Assembly: GCA_023393095.1 (NCBI GenBank)
Contig: JAEWMT010000127.1
Span: forward strand, 1 to 27,861
Direction: 5' to 3'
Origin: Bacillota bacterium
Lineage (GTDB): Bacteria; Bacillota; Clostridia; Lachnospirales; Lachnospiraceae
Length of the DNA: 27,861 nt
How positions within the stretch are numbered: position 1 is the stretch's first letter; each line of letters begins with the position of its first letter. The translations under genes were made by a program, and so were the position numbers. Shown one piece after another: positions 1 through 7,312 of the stretch. The notes beneath the pieces were generated by a model. That model worked only from the letters and a program-made list of their open reading frames with translations. It had not been told where the DNA came from and did no database searches.

Positions 1-1
1 C

Positions 2-373
2 AGTTATGAGCAACTCAAGAATCTATGGAATGAATATGTTAAAGTTAAGGAAGAAGAGCAAAAATACCAGAAAAATACAGACGAATTAGAGCAAAACAAT
101 CAGCTTCTTATCAATACACTTAAAAAATTCGATATTGCTGATGCTGAAATCTGGATTTATCAACCCAATGCCATACTTGACAATAAGGAAATGGTGGAAG
201 TTCGCCACAGACTCAATGTCCGCAGACAGAAGCTAAGAGAACGGATTGACATAAATATTAATCAAAAGGAAGAAGCAATAAAAGAAATCAAAAAAACTTT
301 GAAGAATTACCCTGAATGTAGCGAAGAAGCTGAGACGTTACTACGGAAATATAGGGTTGATTTAGAGGGATAG
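2..373 (+). CDS. C-terminal part of an unidentified coiled-coil protein (5' truncated by window)
   Basis: The frame is open from the first full codon at position 2 to a TAG at 371-373, giving about 123 residues; the true start lies outside the window. An internal ATG at 191 would give only 60 residues, but the frame upstream of it is open and of the same composition, so I treat it as one gene. The chain is very rich in Lys, Glu, Gln and Asn (for example KVKEEEQKYQKN and INQKEEAIKEIKKTLKN) and looks helical and coiled-coil. No membrane segment, Cys cluster or catalytic motif is visible, and I do not recognise the family. It could be the tail of an SMC-like, phage-type or cytoskeletal protein; the visible part does not decide. 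Confidence 0.6.
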   Translation, partial: SYEQLKNLWNEYVKVKEEEQKYQKNTDELEQNNQLLINTLKKFDIADAEIWIYQPNAILDNKEMVEVRHRLNVRRQKLRERIDININQKEEAIKEIKKTLKNYPECSEEAETLLRKYRVDLEG

Positions 374-505
374 TGAATGATATTTACTGAAACAGCTTTA
401 CAAATATAATTTAACGAATTAACTGATAATATAGTTAATCTGTAAATATGCTCTCGTCCCAATTATTTTGGTTAATGTTTAGGTTGATTTTTGATGAAAA
501 ACCTC

Positions 506-534
506 TTGACAGAATTATAATATTTGCATAGTAT
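506..534 (+). promoter_or_regulatory. Sigma-A promoter of the T-box/valS transcript
   Basis: TTGACA at 506-511 and TAGTAT at 529-534 are separated by 17 nt. Transcription would start near 541, just before the T-box stem I region. The upstream gap 374-505 is AT-rich and I see nothing else in it. Confidence 0.7.
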
Positions 535-540
535 AGAACT

Positions 541-803
541 AATATTTCATATATTTCTAAATGTATTGATGGAGAGGATTAGATAAGAGAAGCTTATCAG
601 AGAGGACTACTCACCGGCTGAAAGGTGGTCTAAAGCAAACTTATTGAAGGTAGCTCCGGAACAGTATTTCTGAAACCTAACGGCGTGTAGGAAATATCGG
701 GAAGTCCCGTTACAGACAAAGAGATGACTAGTCTTATCCAGACCTGTCATAAATAAAGGTGGTACCACGGTTCTTCGTCCTTTGCGACGAAGAACCTTTT
801 TTA
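541..803 (+). promoter_or_regulatory. T-box riboswitch, valine-specific, controlling valS
   Basis: The T-box core AAGGTGGTACCACGG at 756-770 is close to the family consensus. The TGGT at 760-763 would pair with the free ACCA end of an uncharged tRNA; U at 763 fits discriminator A73, as found in tRNA-Val. In stem I, a GAA just before GTA at 650-652 gives a valine specifier codon, in agreement with valS downstream. A terminator follows directly at 769-802. In this family uncharged tRNA stabilises the antiterminator and lets transcription continue. The odd point is the distance: the valS start is about 690 nt beyond the terminator, where a few tens of nt would be usual. Confidence 0.93.
769..802 (+). 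terminator. T-box intrinsic terminator
   Basis: A perfect 11-bp stem, GGTTCTTCGTC at 769-779 and GACGAAGAACC at 786-796, has a 6-nt loop and a T run at 797-802. Its 5' arm overlaps the T-box core, as expected for mutually exclusive antiterminator and terminator. Confidence 0.92.
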
Positions 804-836
804 TTTCATAGGAAATTGCGTCCTATGAAATAAAAA
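798..836. repeat. 16-bp perfect inverted repeat directly after the T-box terminator
   Basis: TTTTTATTTCATAGGA at 798-813 is the exact reverse complement of 821-836, with a 7-nt loop. It shares the T run of the T-box terminator and begins a stretch unlike the surrounding AT-rich DNA. It could be a second terminator or the edge of an inserted repetitive element. Confidence 0.8.
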
Positions 837-925
837 GCACTCCGTGCAGGATGCGCACCTCGCGGTAAGGAAGTATGTTACTATGTAATCCGCTCGGGCG
901 CGGAGAATGTGCGCGCACATTCTTT
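837..925. repeat. GC-rich palindromic island (candidate REP-like element)
   Basis: This stretch is clearly richer in G and C than its AT-rich flanks. It contains short dyads (GCAC-TCC-GTGC near 837-847; CCGC/GCGG near 890-903) and ends with a perfect 20-bp palindrome, AGAATGTGCGCGCACATTCT at 904-923. No reading frame of note crosses it. Together with the hairpin at 798-836 it looks like one compact structured repeat of about 130 bp. Calling it REP-like is an inference; copy number in the genome would decide. Confidence 0.5.
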
Positions 926-1183
926 GTTCTTGTATTTGTTATGGTAAAGTAAGTTTATTTAATAAATCTATCTAATAAAACATTTAACTTTTATAAGTAA
1001 AAATGAAAGTATATGGAATTATTAAACCGTTATTTATTCTATAGTGAGAAAAACGTAATAATGGGAATAATGAATGTTTAATATAGTTAAATTACTGATC
1101 AATTACTGATCAATTACCTTAACTAATTAATATCCATAAAGATAACAAATAAACCTTAAAAACCATAACTATTACAATGAGCA
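926..1183. other. AT-rich intergenic stretch without a gene; short tandem repeat inside
   Basis: No coding frame or promoter that I would defend. The only structure is an 11-nt unit AATTACTGATC repeated directly at 1090-1100 and 1101-1111, followed by a partial third unit AATTACC at 1112-1118. Confidence 0.6.
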
Positions 1184-1412
1184 GGTACTTTGATAACGTG
1201 AACATATTTGTATGCCTTTATAACTTTCGTTGTAACACTTAGCGATATGCCTAGAGCGATGAAGTCTGGAAAATGCTCATGGACGGGCATTTTAGGAGTG
1301 TGCCCCACGGATGGGGCTACACTCCGACAGACTGTACCAAGCTCTAGGCATACCGCATAGTGTTACAGAAAGTTATAACGGAAGGAAAATATATTCACGT
1401 TATCAAAGTACC
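1184..1412. repeat. 229-bp imperfect inverted repeat folding into a branched stem (MITE-like or structured RNA)
   Basis: The ends GGTACTTTGATAACGTGAA (1184-1202) and its exact complement (1394-1412) form 19 bp. Pairing continues inward: 1218-1228 with 1368-1378 (11 bp), 1231-1239 with 1359-1367 (9 bp), 1246-1257 with 1341-1352 (12 bp), 1263-1268 with 1328-1333 (6 bp). The tip carries two separate hairpins: AAAATGC/GCATTTT (1270-1276 with 1287-1293) and a GC-rich one, 1295-1306 with 1313-1325, with one bulge. There is no coding frame of note. The shape fits a miniature inverted-repeat element without transposase, or a structured transcript. I could not find a convincing target-site duplication. 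Confidence 0.75.
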
Positions 1413-1442
1413 GTCCCTTTGTCAATAATACCATCCCTTTGT
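1409..1442 (+). repeat. Direct repeat TACCRTCCCTTTGT, two copies
   Basis: TACCGTCCCTTTGT at 1409-1422 and TACCATCCCTTTGT at 1429-1442 differ at one base and start 20 nt apart. The first overlaps the end of the inverted repeat. They lie in the valS leader, about 50-85 nt before the start codon, and could be the outer edge of the same mobile element. Confidence 0.55.
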
Positions 1443-1494
1443 AGCTTTTAAAATATGAATGATTACCATACCCCAAATCGAAAGGAAGTTTATC

Positions 1495-4155
1495 ATGGAA
1501 AAAGAACTTGCAAAAACCTATGATCCAAAGAACATCGAAGATAAGCAGTACCAGAAATGGGAGGATAAGAAGTACTTCCACGCTGAAGTTGACCGAAGCA
1601 AAAAACCCTTCACAATCGTGATTCCACCACCGAACATCACCGGTCAGCTCCACATGGGTCATGCCCTTGATAATACATTACAGGATATCTTAATACGTTT
1701 TAAGAGAATGCAGGGCTATAATACTCTCTGGCAGCCGGGAACTGACCATGCAAGTATTGCAACAGAAGTTAAGATCCTGGAGCAGTTGAAGAAGGAAGGC
1801 ATTACAAAGGAAAATCTTACAAGAGAGGAATTCCTTGAGAAGGCCTGGCAATGGAAGGAAGAGTATGGCGGCAGAATTGTCTCGCAGTTAAAGAAGCTTG
1901 GTTCCTCTTGTGATTGGGACAGAGAACGCTTTACCATGGATGAAGGCAGTAATGAAGCTGTAACTGAGGTATTTATAAAATTATATAACGAGGGCAATAT
2001 TTATAAAGGTTCAAAAATCATTAATTGGTGTCCGGTATGCCATACCACGATCTCGGATGCAGAGGTAATCCATGAGGAGCAGAGCGGACATTTCTGGCAT
2101 ATTAAGTATCCGATTGTCGGAGAAGACGGCTATGTTGAGATTGCCACCACCAGACCGGAGACCCTTCTTGGTGATGCTGCCGTAGCAGTTCATCCGGAAG
2201 ATGAAAGATATAAGGCGCTGGTTGGTAAGAAGGTAATGCTTCCATTAGTAAATAAGGAAATACCGATTATTGCGGATTCATATGTTGATAAGGAATTCGG
2301 AACCGGTGTCGTTAAGATTACTCCGGCTCACGACCCGAACGATTTTGAGGTTGGTAAGAGACATAACCTTCCGGAGATTAATGTAATGAATGATGATGCC
2401 ACCATCAATGAAAAAGGTGGTAAATATGCAGGAATGGATCGTTATGAAGCACGTAAGCTGATGGTGAAAGAGCTTGATGAATTGGGCCTGCTTGTTAAGG
2501 TAGAAGAGCATGTTCATAATGTAGGTACTCATGACCGTTGCAAAACAACCGTTGAACCTTTAGTAAAACAGCAATGGTTCGTTAAAATGGATGAACTAAT
2601 CAAGCCTGCAATTACCAGCGTTAAAACAGGAGAGATTCAGTTCATACCGGAACGTTTTGACAAAATATATTTTAACTGGGCAGAAAACATCAGAGACTGG
2701 TGTATCTCCAGACAGCTCTGGTGGGGTCATAGAATTCCCGCTTATTATTGTGATAAGTGCGGTGAGGTTGTAGTAGCTAAAAGTGCTCCAAAGATCTGTC
2801 CGAAATGCGGACATAACCATTTTACACAGGATGAGGATACTTTGGATACTTGGTTTAGCTCTGCACTCTGGCCATTCTCGACCCTTGGCTGGCCGGAGAA
2901 GACCGAGGAGCTTGATTATTTCTATCCGACCGATGTGCTAGTAACCGCTTATGATATCATTTTCTTCTGGGTACTTCGAATGGTATTCTCAGGCTATGCG
3001 CACATGGGCAAGAAACCATTCAGCAAAGTAATGATGCATGGTTTGATCAGGGACTCCCAGGGACGTAAAATGAGCAAGTCACTTGGTAACGGTATCGATC
3101 CCCTAGAGGTTATTGAAAAGTATGGTGCCGACGCTCTGCGTTTTAGCTTAATTCAGGGAAATGCAATTGGAAACGATATGCGTTTCTATTGGGAGAGAGT
3201 TGAAGCTAGCAGAAATTTTGCGAATAAGGTATGGAATGCATCCCGTTTCATTATGATGAATTTGGAGAAGGCAGAGCTTTCTGAAACCATTGATGAGAAG
3301 CTATTAACAATAGCAGATAAATGGATTATATCCAAGGTAAATACCCTTGTAAAGGAAGCAACCGATATTATGGAAGCCTTTGATCTTGGTATCGCAGTTC
3401 AAAAAATTAATGATTTCATCTGGGAAGAATTCTGTGACTGGTATATTGAGATGGTGAAACCCAGATTATACAGCGAAACCGACGAGACAAAGGCAGCAGC
3501 TCTCTGGACTTTGGATTATGTATTAAGAATATCCTTAAAGCTTCTTCATCCCTATATGCCTTTCGTTACCGAAGAAATCTTCTGTACCCTTCAGGAAATG
3601 TCAGGTAAGAAGGAAGCTGATTCCATCATGATTGCAAAATGGCCGGAATATAAGGAAACATATGAATATCAGAAGGAAGCTGAAGCTGTGGAATTAATTA
3701 AAGATGCTGTAAAGGGCATTCGTAACGTACGTACGGAGATGAACGTTCCACCGAGCAGAAAAGCAGCTGTTACTGTTGTTTCTGAAAGTGAGAGAATACA
3801 GCAAATATTTAATGACAGTAAGGTATTCTTCGCAACTCTCGGCTATGCAAGTGAGGTAACTGTTCAGGCAGATAAGGCAGGAATCCCTGAGGACGCGGTG
3901 TCTACTGTTATTCCAGGTGCTGTTATTTATATTCCATTTGCAGACCTGGTTGATATCGATAAGGAAATCGAACGTCTTCAGAAAGAAAAGGCACGTCTTG
4001 AAGGTGAGTTAAAGCGTGTAAATGGTATGTTAGCAAATCCGAACTTTGTCAACAAAGCTCCGGAAAGTAAGCTGGCTGAGGAAAGAGCGAAGCTTGAAAA
4101 ATACAATGACATGATGAAGCAGGTTACCGAGAGACTGGAGCATTTCAGTAAATAA
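1495..4155 (+). CDS. valS: Valyl-tRNA synthetase
   Basis: This cytoplasmic class I synthetase charges tRNA-Val with valine and edits misactivated threonine. The 886-residue product matches the usual bacterial length of about 880. The Rossmann catalytic domain has PPPNITGQLHMGHALDN with the HIGH-type motif HMGH at residues 53-56, and KMSKS at 525-529. Between them lies the editing domain, with TTRPETLLGD. Two CxxC pairs (C419/C422 and C435/C438) suggest a zinc ribbon. A tRNA-binding helical domain follows, and a C-terminal coiled-coil arm rich in Lys and Glu occupies roughly the last 65 residues. I chose ATG 1495 because AAAGGAAG at 1481-1488 precedes it at good distance; the in-frame ATG at 1459 lacks such a site. 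It is controlled by the upstream valine T-box. Confidence 0.98.
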   Translation: MEKELAKTYDPKNIEDKQYQKWEDKKYFHAEVDRSKKPFTIVIPPPNITGQLHMGHALDNTLQDILIRFKRMQGYNTLWQPGTDHASIATEVKILEQLKKEGITKENLTREEFLEKAWQWKEEYGGRIVSQLKKLGSSCDWDRERFTMDEGSNEAVTEVFIKLYNEGNIYKGSKIINWCPVCHTTISDAEVIHEEQSGHFWHIKYPIVGEDGYVEIATTRPETLLGDAAVAVHPEDERYKALVGKKVMLPLVNKEIPIIADSYVDKEFGTGVVKITPAHDPNDFEVGKRHNLPEINVMNDDATINEKGGKYAGMDRYEARKLMVKELDELGLLVKVEEHVHNVGTHDRCKTTVEPLVKQQWFVKMDELIKPAITSVKTGEIQFIPERFDKIYFNWAENIRDWCISRQLWWGHRIPAYYCDKCGEVVVAKSAPKICPKCGHNHFTQDEDTLDTWFSSALWPFSTLGWPEKTEELDYFYPTDVLVTAYDIIFFWVLRMVFSGYAHMGKKPFSKVMMHGLIRDSQGRKMSKSLGNGIDPLEVIEKYGADALRFSLIQGNAIGNDMRFYWERVEASRNFANKVWNASRFIMMNLEKAELSETIDEKLLTIADKWIISKVNTLVKEATDIMEAFDLGIAVQKINDFIWEEFCDWYIEMVKPRLYSETDETKAAALWTLDYVLRISLKLLHPYMPFVTEEIFCTLQEMSGKKEADSIMIAKWPEYKETYEYQKEAEAVELIKDAVKGIRNVRTEMNVPPSRKAAVTVVSESERIQQIFNDSKVFFATLGYASEVTVQADKAGIPEDAVSTVIPGAVIYIPFADLVDIDKEIERLQKEKARLEGELKRVNGMLANPNFVNKAPESKLAEERAKLEKYNDMMKQVTERLEHFSK

Positions 4156-4217
4156 TATACTGAGTTAATATTTAATATTTGTTATTGTTATTTCGATATG
4201 AGATTATATTAAAACGA

Positions 4218-4265
4218 AAGCCCTGAATACCGGATAGGCTTGAGCCTATCTGGAGTTCAGGGCTT
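4218..4265 (+). terminator. Hairpin after valS
   Basis: The outer stem AAGCCCTGAA (4218-4227) with TTCAGGGCTT (4256-4265) encloses the inner stem CCGGATAGGC (4230-4239) with GCCTATCTGG (4244-4253), loop TTGA, one G-U pair. There is no T run on the plus strand, so it may be a weak or bidirectional terminator or an RNA-stabilising hairpin. Confidence 0.6.
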
Positions 4266-4388
4266 AATTACAGTGATTAATAGTTGAATATCAAAATGTA
4301 AAATTTATAATATCAATGATATCAAAGAATCATCACCTAGCCTATGCTTTGAGTACTAAGTCAATTAAGACAACGGTAGGAATAGTAT
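4266..4388. other. Intergenic DNA before the esterase promoter
   Basis: AT-rich, with no gene and no defended signal. With the promoter and leader that follow, it makes up the gap of about 400 nt between the valS hairpin and the first esterase. Confidence 0.5.
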
Positions 4389-4417
4389 TTGACAATTATG
4401 CTGTAAATTGCTACAAT
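4389..4417 (+). promoter_or_regulatory. Promoter of esterase copy 1
   Basis: TTGACA at 4389-4394, a 17-nt spacer and TACAAT at 4412-4417 form a near-perfect sigma-A promoter. The same promoter, identical over the whole 29 nt, precedes copy 2. Confidence 0.85.
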
Positions 4418-4423
4418 TAAAAA

Positions 4424-4660
4424 AGGTTAATTTTGGAATAAATTTTGAGGGGGATTATATTACATTTCAGGGGAAGGAATATATGGGTTTGGCTAAGCTT
4501 ACCATAATCCGCATTCGGACAGTATTTTACATGACTTAATGGCATAACTACTGTTGAAGGAAAAATCGATATGTCAGAACCGAAACTCATCCATTAGAAA
4601 GAAAATAATTTCCTTTTTAGGGATGAAAATCGATTCAAATATAAAAAGAGGAGGAGAGTT
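4424..4660 (+). promoter_or_regulatory. Long 5' leader of esterase copy 1, possibly structured
   Basis: About 235 nt separate the predicted transcript start from the ATG. The leader is alignable with that of copy 2, including TTACATTTCAGGGGAAGGAA. A small stem at 4485-4499 (GGGTT-TGGCT-AAGCT) corresponds to GGACT-TGGCT-AGTCC in copy 2; one pair changes from C-G to T-A between copies, while the loop is constant. This suggests RNA structure but matches no riboswitch class I know. The leader ends with the ribosome site AGGAGGAGAG. Confidence 0.4.
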
Positions 4661-5764
4661 ATGAAGAAGTTTTGCTATTTAATTGTAACAGTATTACTTG
4701 TCTTTGGTGTAGCTGCATGTTCAGTAAAAAAGGATAAGGATACAAGCAGTACTAACCCAACAAAGGAAGTAGACAGTAAAAGTGTAGATTTAACTCCAAC
4801 TATAGCAGCTCCTACGGGTGTAATTACTCCAACAGTTACGAAGAAGGTAGAGAATGCAACAGGAAGTGTAGAGGATAAGGACATTATGTCGGAAGCGATT
4901 GCCGAAAATATAATCGGTGATGATGGTAACAGAACGATAAGCATTTATTTGCCTCCGTCCTATAAAAGTAGTAGCAAAAACTATCCGGTTGTGTATTTCC
5001 TTAGTGGTTTCGGAGATTCCTGTCAGGGTGTTTTAATGGGTTTTAAGGCTAAGCTTGATGATCAGATTAAAAACGGTGCAAAAGAATTTATATTAGTGTC
5101 ATTAGATGGAATTAACCAAACAGGCGGTTCTTTCTATGTAAATTCTCCCATCATGGGTAACTGGGAGGATTTTGTAGTGAAAGAAGTAGTATCCTTCATG
5201 GATAAAAATTACAGGACAATTGCGAAAAGTACTTCCAGGGGAATTTCAGGTTTTTCCATGGGAGGCTTTGGTGCATTGAATCTATCCTTAAGACATCCGG
5301 ATATATTCTCCTCAAGCCTTGTATTCTGCCCCGGTGTATTTGCGGAAAATGATCTGGATTCCGTGCTGGATTCTTGGTCTGGTTCGAGTGATATAACTAT
5401 TTCATATGCTCAGGCATTTTCACCTAATAAGAAAGATAAGGAGGGCTACGGAAATATATTAAATAGCTCTGATATTAAAGCAAAGAATCAGGTATGGAAG
5501 GACTGGATGAATGGTTACAGCAACTGGGGTACAAAACTAGATAAATACCTTGCACTGAAAAAACCGCTGAAAGCAATTGAGATAATTTATAGCCATTATG
5601 ATAATTATTCTTGGATTCCAAGTGGCTGTAAACATATAGCAAATCTTATGAAAAAGAAGAAAATTAATTATATCATAAATGAATTTGATGGGGGGCATTC
5701 TATACCGCAGGATGCGATAGAAAATTACTTCGTTCCGTTTTTTGGTGATAATTTAAACTATTAA
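4661..5764 (+). CDS. Lipoprotein esterase, alpha/beta-hydrolase fold (esterase D/feruloyl esterase-like), copy 1
   Basis: The 367-residue product begins with a lipoprotein signal peptide, MKKFCYLIVTVLLVFGVAAC, with lipobox VAAC and lipidated Cys20, followed by a Thr/Ser/Pro-rich linker to about residue 75. The rest is an esterase (PF00756-type) domain: IYLPPSYK at 95-102, nucleophile elbow GFSMG with Ser199, probable acid Asp314 and His346 in GGHSIP. It would be anchored outside the membrane and hydrolyse an ester, perhaps acyl or feruloyl groups on plant polysaccharide; the substrate is not visible. Unlike copy 2 (FLHGYGD), the oxyanion-region motif reads FLSGFGD, so a usually conserved His is Ser114-115-region Ser. 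The gene has its own promoter and a strong AGGAGG ribosome site. Confidence 0.88.
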   Translation: MKKFCYLIVTVLLVFGVAACSVKKDKDTSSTNPTKEVDSKSVDLTPTIAAPTGVITPTVTKKVENATGSVEDKDIMSEAIAENIIGDDGNRTISIYLPPSYKSSSKNYPVVYFLSGFGDSCQGVLMGFKAKLDDQIKNGAKEFILVSLDGINQTGGSFYVNSPIMGNWEDFVVKEVVSFMDKNYRTIAKSTSRGISGFSMGGFGALNLSLRHPDIFSSSLVFCPGVFAENDLDSVLDSWSGSSDITISYAQAFSPNKKDKEGYGNILNSSDIKAKNQVWKDWMNGYSNWGTKLDKYLALKKPLKAIEIIYSHYDNYSWIPSGCKHIANLMKKKKINYIINEFDGGHSIPQDAIENYFVPFFGDNLNY

Positions 5765-5816
5765 TTTTAAAGCAGATTTGTTAACGTTTGTATTGATATC
5801 TTTTCTATTTCGGAAT

Positions 5817-5845
5817 TTGACAATTATGCTGTAAATTGCTACAAT
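5817..5845 (+). promoter_or_regulatory. Promoter of esterase copy 2
   Basis: TTGACA at 5817-5822, a 17-nt spacer and TACAAT at 5840-5845. No strong terminator is visible between copy 1 and this site, so read-through is also possible. Confidence 0.83.
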
Positions 5846-5851
5846 TACAAA

Positions 5852-6090
5852 AAGGATATTTATGGAATAATATTTGAACAGGAATATATATTACATTTCA
5901 GGGGAAGGAATATACGGACTTGGCTAGTCCAACCATAATTCTCATCCAGACAGTATTTAATACGTCTTTATGGCATAGCTATTGTTGAAAGAAAAATCGA
6001 TAATTCTGAATCCTCAGTCCATTGGAAATAGAAGGCTTTCTTTTTGAGCGGGACGGGATTGATTCAAATATTAAAATGAGGAGGAGAGTA
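5852..6090 (+). promoter_or_regulatory. Long 5' leader of esterase copy 2
   Basis: This is the homologue of the copy 1 leader, with the perfect small stem GGACT/AGTCC at 5916-5930. It ends in AGGAGGAGAG just before ATG 6091. An in-frame ATG at 6022 lies inside this leader; it has no counterpart in copy 1 and no ribosome site, so I do not use it. Confidence 0.4.
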
Positions 6091-7200
6091 ATGAAGAAGT
6101 TTTGCTATTTAATTGTAACAGTATTACTTGTCTTTGGTGTAGCTGCATGTTCAGCAAAAAAGGATAAGGATACAAGCAGCACTAACCCAACAAAGGAAGC
6201 AGACAGTAAAAGTGTAGATTTAACTCCAACTACAGCTGTTTCAACGGCTGTAATTACTCCAACGCTTACCCAGGCACCTGCCGGTGAAACTGCTACGGGA
6301 ACTGTTGAGACAAAGGAAATTGAATCAAAAGCAATAGCCAAGAACATCATCGGTGATACGGCAACACGAACCATTTATATTTATCTGCCACCATCCTATA
6401 ACAGCAGTGATAAATCCTATCCGGTTGTGTATTTCCTTCATGGTTACGGAGATACATGTCAAACCTTCATGGATTCTTATCAAACCAGTCTTAATAACCA
6501 ATTTAATAATGGAGCGAAAGAATTTATCCTGGTGGCATTGGATGGTAATAATAAGACAGGCGGTTCTTTCTATGTAAATTCTCCGGTTATGGGTAACTGG
6601 GATGATTTTGTCGTGAAAGAAGTAGTTTCTTATATGGATAAGAATTACCGAACCATTGCAGACAATGCATCCAGAGGACTTTCAGGTTATTCCATGGGTG
6701 GTTTCGGTGCTCTTTATCTTTCTTTAAGACATCCTGATGTATTCTGCTCATCATTGGTATTTTGCCCCGGTGTATTTGCAGAAAATGATCTTGATTCCGT
6801 GATGGATTCATGGACCGGCTGGACCGATGTGCAACAATCCTATGCCCAGGCATTTTCTCCCGATAAGAAAAATACCGAGGATTACGGAAATATATTAAGT
6901 GATTCTGATATCAAAGCAAAAAATCAGGTCTGGAAGGATTGGATGAATGGTTACAGCAACTGGGATACGAAACTGGATAAATACCTTGCACTGAAAAAAC
7001 CACTGAAAGCAATTGAGATAAATTATAGCCCGGATGATCAATTTAGTTGGATTCCAAGAGGGTGTGAATATTTGGCAAATCTTATGAAGAAAAAGAAAAT
7101 TAATTATACTATAAGTGATTTTGCTGGAGGACATATTGTACCTAACGATGCGATAGAAAATTACTTTGTTCCGTTTTTTGGTGAACAATTAAGCTATTAA
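6091..7200 (+). CDS. Lipoprotein esterase, alpha/beta-hydrolase fold, copy 2
   Basis: This 369-residue paralogue of the preceding gene has the same lipoprotein signal (lipobox VAAC, Cys20) and Thr-rich linker. Its catalytic motifs are canonical: FLHGYGD before the first helix, GYSMGGFGAL with the nucleophile Ser, SPDDQFSW with the likely acid, and GGHIVP with the catalytic His. It is predicted to be an extracytoplasmic, membrane-anchored ester hydrolase. ATG 6091 is chosen because AGGAGG at 6079-6084 precedes it and it aligns with copy 1; the 23-residue longer form from 6022 would lose a normal signal peptide. A terminator hairpin follows. Confidence 0.9.
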   Translation: MKKFCYLIVTVLLVFGVAACSAKKDKDTSSTNPTKEADSKSVDLTPTTAVSTAVITPTLTQAPAGETATGTVETKEIESKAIAKNIIGDTATRTIYIYLPPSYNSSDKSYPVVYFLHGYGDTCQTFMDSYQTSLNNQFNNGAKEFILVALDGNNKTGGSFYVNSPVMGNWDDFVVKEVVSYMDKNYRTIADNASRGLSGYSMGGFGALYLSLRHPDVFCSSLVFCPGVFAENDLDSVMDSWTGWTDVQQSYAQAFSPDKKNTEDYGNILSDSDIKAKNQVWKDWMNGYSNWDTKLDKYLALKKPLKAIEINYSPDDQFSWIPRGCEYLANLMKKKKINYTISDFAGGHIVPNDAIENYFVPFFGEQLSY

Positions 7201-7245
7201 TTTAACAGATTTATTAACATTTGTATTTGCGTCTCTTTTTTTAGG

Positions 7246-7295
7246 GAATGCTTCAAAAGTAACAGGAAACTGATTGCTTGGAAGCATTCTTTTTT
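7246..7295 (+). terminator. Terminator after esterase copy 2
   Basis: GAATGCTTC (7246-7254) pairs with GAAGCATTC (7281-7289) across a 26-nt loop and is followed by six T (7290-7295). Confidence 0.75.
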
Positions 7296-7312
7296 ATTAC
7301 AATTACTATTTT

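Larger units (their letters stand above)
4388..7240 (+). repeat. Tandem duplication of about 1.43 kb: promoter, leader, esterase gene (two units)
   Basis: Unit 1 runs from about 4388 to 5815 and unit 2 from about 5816 to 7240. Homology starts a base before the -35 hexamer in both and continues through leader, coding region and the first ~40 nt after the stop. Divergence is uneven: the first ~140 nt of the coding regions differ at only about 3 positions, whereas the leaders and much of the catalytic domain have diverged strongly. Confidence 0.9.

Noticed and set aside
1090..1118. CRISPR-like or iteron array
   Set aside because: Only 2.6 copies of an 11-nt unit without spacers; no other array and no cas or rep gene in the window.
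1459..1494. Upstream ATG that would extend ValRS by 12 residues
   Set aside because: No ribosome site before it, while AAAGGAAG stands at the right distance from ATG 1495, and the shorter product matches the family start.
4424..4660. Known riboswitch (cyclic-di-GMP, purine, SAM) in the esterase leader
   Set aside because: None of the conserved cores of these classes that I know is present; only a weak two-sequence covariation supports structure.
6022..6090. Upstream ATG extending esterase copy 2 by 23 residues
   Set aside because: It lies in the duplicated leader, has no counterpart in copy 1, and would bury the lipoprotein signal peptide.
6587..6853. Antisense ORFs within the esterase gene (also at 6895-7188 and 6105-6374)
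   Set aside because: Their peptides have no recognisable domain, and the plus strand carries a clear catalytic domain; they are frame shadows.
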